From: Candidatus Aerophobota bacterium
GTDB lineage: Bacteria; Aerophobota; Aerophobia; Aerophobales; B3-G15
Assembly (NCBI GenBank): GCA_011372105.1
Contig: DRTT01000023.1
Location: 1-7,236, forward strand
Length of the DNA stretch: 7,236 nt
Reading direction: 5' to 3'
The notes under the pieces are model-generated. The model searched no databases and was not told the DNA's origin. It was given only the letters and a program-made list of their open reading frames with translations. The position numbers were made by a program, and so were the translations under genes. Each line of letters begins with the position of its first letter. The first letter of the stretch is position 1. This document shows, piece after piece, positions 5,012-7,236 of the stretch.

Positions 5012-6304
5012 ATGTTTTTCTTGAGAAAGGGAAAGAAAAAAATAAAAATTGTTTTATTCCTGTTGGTGGTTATGATTATTTTATTTGTAAGTAGCAGTAT
5101 AAGTGTAGGTGCTGAGAAAATAAAAATAACAGTTAGTATCGGGTCTCATGGTAGATTTCTCCTTAAAGATACTATTAAGGCATTTGAATCTGAATATCCA
5201 AATATAAAAGTAGAGCCTTTAGCAATTTCTTCTGTTCCTAATGAGGCTTTCCAAGTTTACTCAACAGCATTTGCTGCTAAAGACGGGAGTATAAATATAC
5301 TTGGTCTTGATCCATCCTGGCCGGCTTATATGGCACGTGCTGGTTGGATAGAACCACTTGATAATCTTTTAAGTCAAGAGGACATGGAAGAGGTGAAAAG
5401 AGATTTCAATAAAGAAGCTCTGGAGATTAACACCATTAAAGGCAAACTATACGCAATTCCACTTTATGCAGATGCTCTTCTTTTCTATTACAGAAAGGAC
5501 CTGCTTAACAAATGTGGATTTGAACCACCACAGACCTGGGGTGATTTGGAAAAACAGGTGACAAGTATACTTTCTGCAGAAAATGACCCTAACCTTTCCG
5601 GATATATTTATCAAGCAGCCAGGATTGAAGGAATTGTTTGTAATTATGTTAATTTCCTTTCAGGAACAGGTGGTAAAATTTTAGATGAAAATGGCAAAGT
5701 CCTGCTGGAATCTCCCGAATCTCTTGAAGCACTGAGGTTTATGACTTATATGATGAAGAAAGGGATAACTCCTTCGACTATTGTTACTCACAACCCACAT
5801 GATGATGCTATTCAATTTCAAAATGGTCAGGCTATTTTCATGAATAACTGGCCTTTTGCCATGGGTATGTTTCAAAAGGAAGGTTCTCCGATGAAAAACA
5901 AGGTAGGAATTTCCCGTATGCCTGGCAAATATGGACCCGCGGCATCCTGTATAGGTGGTGTTTCCCTTGCTATTAATCATTATTCGAAGAATAAAGATGC
6001 TGCTCTTAAGTTTGTGAGGTTTATTACAAATTATGAATGGAATAAACAAAGAGCAATAAGAAGCAGCCTCCTGCCAGCAAGAACTATGGTATATGAGGAT
6101 CCTGAGGTTCTTTCTGCTAATCCGTCTTTTAACGAGATTAAAAAGGGAGCAAAGTATCTTACTTCACGTCCCAAGACAGAAAAATATCTGGAGATCTCCT
6201 ATGTACTCCAACTTCACCTTAATCAGGCATTACTGAGTATTGAGACTCCTGAAGAAGCTTTACATAGAGCAGCAGAGAAGATAAGAGAAATTTTAAGTGA
6301 ATAG
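5012..6304 (+). CDS. ABC transporter extracellular sugar-binding protein (SBP family 1)
   Basis: This 430-residue secreted receptor delivers a sugar to the permease encoded next. The N-terminus has a basic stretch (RKGKKKIK), a hydrophobic core (about 13-30) and a likely signal peptidase I site after A34 (SVGA-EK). No cysteine follows, so it is not a lipoprotein. The mature part has the maltose/trehalose-binding-protein layout: KIKITVSIG strand 1, AFESEYPNIKVE (57-68), NILGLDPSWPAYMARAGWIEPLDNLL (95-120), KLYAIPLYADALLFYYRKDLL (145-165) and PPQTWGDLE (172-180). C-terminal helices resemble those that close the two lobes, and length is normal. AGGAGG 8 nt before ATG 5012 fixes the start. The substrate is probably a glucoside or oligosaccharide, by family resemblance only. 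A stem-loop follows the stop, which may raise its level over the permeases. Confidence 0.93.
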   Translation: MFFLRKGKKKIKIVLFLLVVMIILFVSSSISVGAEKIKITVSIGSHGRFLLKDTIKAFESEYPNIKVEPLAISSVPNEAFQVYSTAFAAKDGSINILGLDPSWPAYMARAGWIEPLDNLLSQEDMEEVKRDFNKEALEINTIKGKLYAIPLYADALLFYYRKDLLNKCGFEPPQTWGDLEKQVTSILSAENDPNLSGYIYQAARIEGIVCNYVNFLSGTGGKILDENGKVLLESPESLEALRFMTYMMKKGITPSTIVTHNPHDDAIQFQNGQAIFMNNWPFAMGMFQKEGSPMKNKVGISRMPGKYGPAASCIGGVSLAINHYSKNKDAALKFVRFITNYEWNKQRAIRSSLLPARTMVYEDPEVLSANPSFNEIKKGAKYLTSRPKTEKYLEISYVLQLHLNQALLSIETPEEALHRAAEKIREILSE

Positions 6305-6316
6305 CTTGTAGATACA

Positions 6317-6359
6317 AGGTACCCAGCTTTCTTGTTTTTATTAAGAAAGTTGGGTACCT
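6317..6359 (+). promoter_or_regulatory. intercistronic stem-loop after the binding-protein gene
   Basis: Arms 6317-6333 (AGGTACCCAGCTTTCTT) and 6343-6359 (AAGAAAGTTGGGTACCT) form a 17-bp stem with one G-U pair (6326 with 6350) and a U-rich 9-nt loop. It is followed by GTAAAAATTTAG rather than a run of T, so it is a poor intrinsic terminator on this strand, and the other strand also lacks a T run. Its position 12 nt after the stop and before the permease is typical of hairpins that protect the binding-protein mRNA or partly attenuate transcription, giving excess binding protein over permease. Confidence 0.6.
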
Positions 6360-6419
6360 GTAAAAATTTAGCTTTTTAAGTAGGGTTCAAATTTTAAGTA
6401 AAAAATTTAAGGCAAGATA

Positions 6420-7236
6420 ATGAAAAGGCACAGGTTAAACGACTTTCAGTTTGCTATCTTGCTTATTTTGCCTGCTATAATTTTTATGGTTGCTGTAATG
6501 GGTTTTCCCTTTGGATATGTTATTAGGATGAGTTTTTGTAGTTATGATGTTTTTGCAGGAGGGAAAACAACATTTATTGGACTCAAGAATTTTTTTACAA
6601 TATTCTCCGATCCAGAATTTTTTAATGCTTTCAAAAATACCTTAGAATTTACTTCAATAACGGTCTTTTTTCAGTTTTTAATAGGGATGGGAATTGCCCT
6701 ATTGCTTAATCAGATGTTTAAAGGAAGAGCAATAATACGTACCGCTGTTCTTCTTCCATGGGCACTTCCCACTGTTATTAACAGTCTCTTTTTTAAGTGG
6801 ATGTTTGATGGACAATATGGTGTTTTTAATGATATCCTCTTAAGGCTTCATCTTGTCCAAGGGAAAATAAACTGGTTGGGAAGTCCGATAACTGCCAGGT
6901 GGGCTATATATCTGACACAAACCTGGAAAGTTAGTTCACTTGTTGGTTTAATTTTGCTTGCTGGACTTCAGGCTATCCCATCTGAGGTTTATGAAGCAGC
7001 AAAGGTTGATGGTGCAGGTAAATTAAAGCGTTTTCTCCATATCACTCTACCTCTTCTTAAGCCTTCTATTTTGATTGCACTGATATTTAGAAGTCTTGTG
7101 GCACTGCAGGTGTTTGACGTAGTTTTTGCTATGACCAGAGGAGGACCAGGTTACTCTACTGAAACTTTGGTATACAATATCTACAGACAGACTTTTGTAT
7201 ATTCTCGATTTGGTTATGGTTCAGCACTATCTGTAC
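6420..7236 (+). CDS. ABC sugar transporter inner-membrane permease, MalF/UgpA type (truncated by window edge)
   Basis: From ATG 6420 the frame stays open to the edge (272 codons), starting MKRHRLNDFQFAILLILPA. Membrane segments are visible at about 11-35, 77-97, 105-125, 162-185 and 216-240; a last one should lie outside the window. The cytoplasmic EAA loop that docks on the ATPase fits the consensus exactly: E192-A-A-xxx-G198, nine residues, I208-x-L210-P211. FIGLKNF (52-58) and MTRGGPGYSTETLVYNIYRQTF near the end are hallmarks of the MalF/UgpA/LacF side of carbohydrate importers (CUT1). The ribosome binding site is weak (AAGG, 6409-6412, 7 nt upstream), consistent with less permease than binding protein. 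A second permease gene (MalG type) is expected just downstream. Confidence 0.93.
   Translation, partial: MKRHRLNDFQFAILLILPAIIFMVAVMGFPFGYVIRMSFCSYDVFAGGKTTFIGLKNFFTIFSDPEFFNAFKNTLEFTSITVFFQFLIGMGIALLLNQMFKGRAIIRTAVLLPWALPTVINSLFFKWMFDGQYGVFNDILLRLHLVQGKINWLGSPITARWAIYLTQTWKVSSLVGLILLAGLQAIPSEVYEAAKVDGAGKLKRFLHITLPLLKPSILIALIFRSLVALQVFDVVFAMTRGGPGYSTETLVYNIYRQTFVYSRFGYGSALSV

Noticed and set aside
6317..6370. Rho-independent terminator after the binding-protein gene.
   Set aside because: The stem is strong but no T run follows on either strand, and a co-directional permease gene continues the operon.
6374..6400. Direct repeat TTTTAAGTA at 6374-6382 and 6392-6400, a possible regulatory site before the permease.
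   Set aside because: It is short and A/T-rich in an A/T-rich spacer, with no promoter at sensible spacing; it can be explained by composition.

Overview
The window looks like part of a chromosome from an AT-rich, probably anaerobic and possibly thermophilic bacterium (Thermotogota-, Atribacterota-, Dictyoglomota- or Clostridia-like). The basis is Lys/Glu/Ile-rich proteins, heavy AGA/AGG/ATA codon use, strong AGGAGG-type ribosome binding sites and a compact sugar-uptake operon. The taxon cannot be fixed from this sequence. The solute-binding protein has a Sec signal peptide without a lipobox cysteine, which fits a cell with an outer membrane or toga better than a classic Gram-positive.

Left part (1-616, minus strand): the 5' end of an IS110-family insertion sequence, cut by the window edge. 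It holds the N-terminal 130 residues of the DEDD transposase. In front of it is a noncoding leader with the layout of an IS110 bridge RNA: two stems that each enclose an internal loop capped by a hairpin. The 3' side of the transposase-proximal loop is complementary to the proposed left end of the element (9 nt). The 5' side of the other loop matches the adjoining host DNA (7 nt). These matches abut each other, so they place the element/host junction at about 616/617 and imply a readable target-recognition code.

Middle (617-803): a noncoding region with a plus-strand promoter whose -10 and start region is covered by a perfect 25-bp palindrome, the probable operator of the first gene.

Right part (804-7236, plus strand): a co-directional sugar operon. 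In order it encodes a ROK-family repressor, a xylose-isomerase-like TIM-barrel isomerase/epimerase, a Gfo/Idh/MocA NAD(P)-dependent dehydrogenase, a cytoplasmic beta-propeller glycosidase-like protein, a secreted ABC sugar-binding protein, and an ABC permease (MalF/UgpA type) cut by the right edge. Gaps are 14-18 bp between the first four genes, about 60 bp before the binding protein, and 115 bp after it with a 17-bp stem-loop. The likely logic is that the binding protein and permease import a glycoside or oligosaccharide. The propeller enzyme and the dehydrogenase/epimerase pair then process it inside the cell, and the ROK protein represses the operon until a sugar ligand appears. The substrate is not evident.
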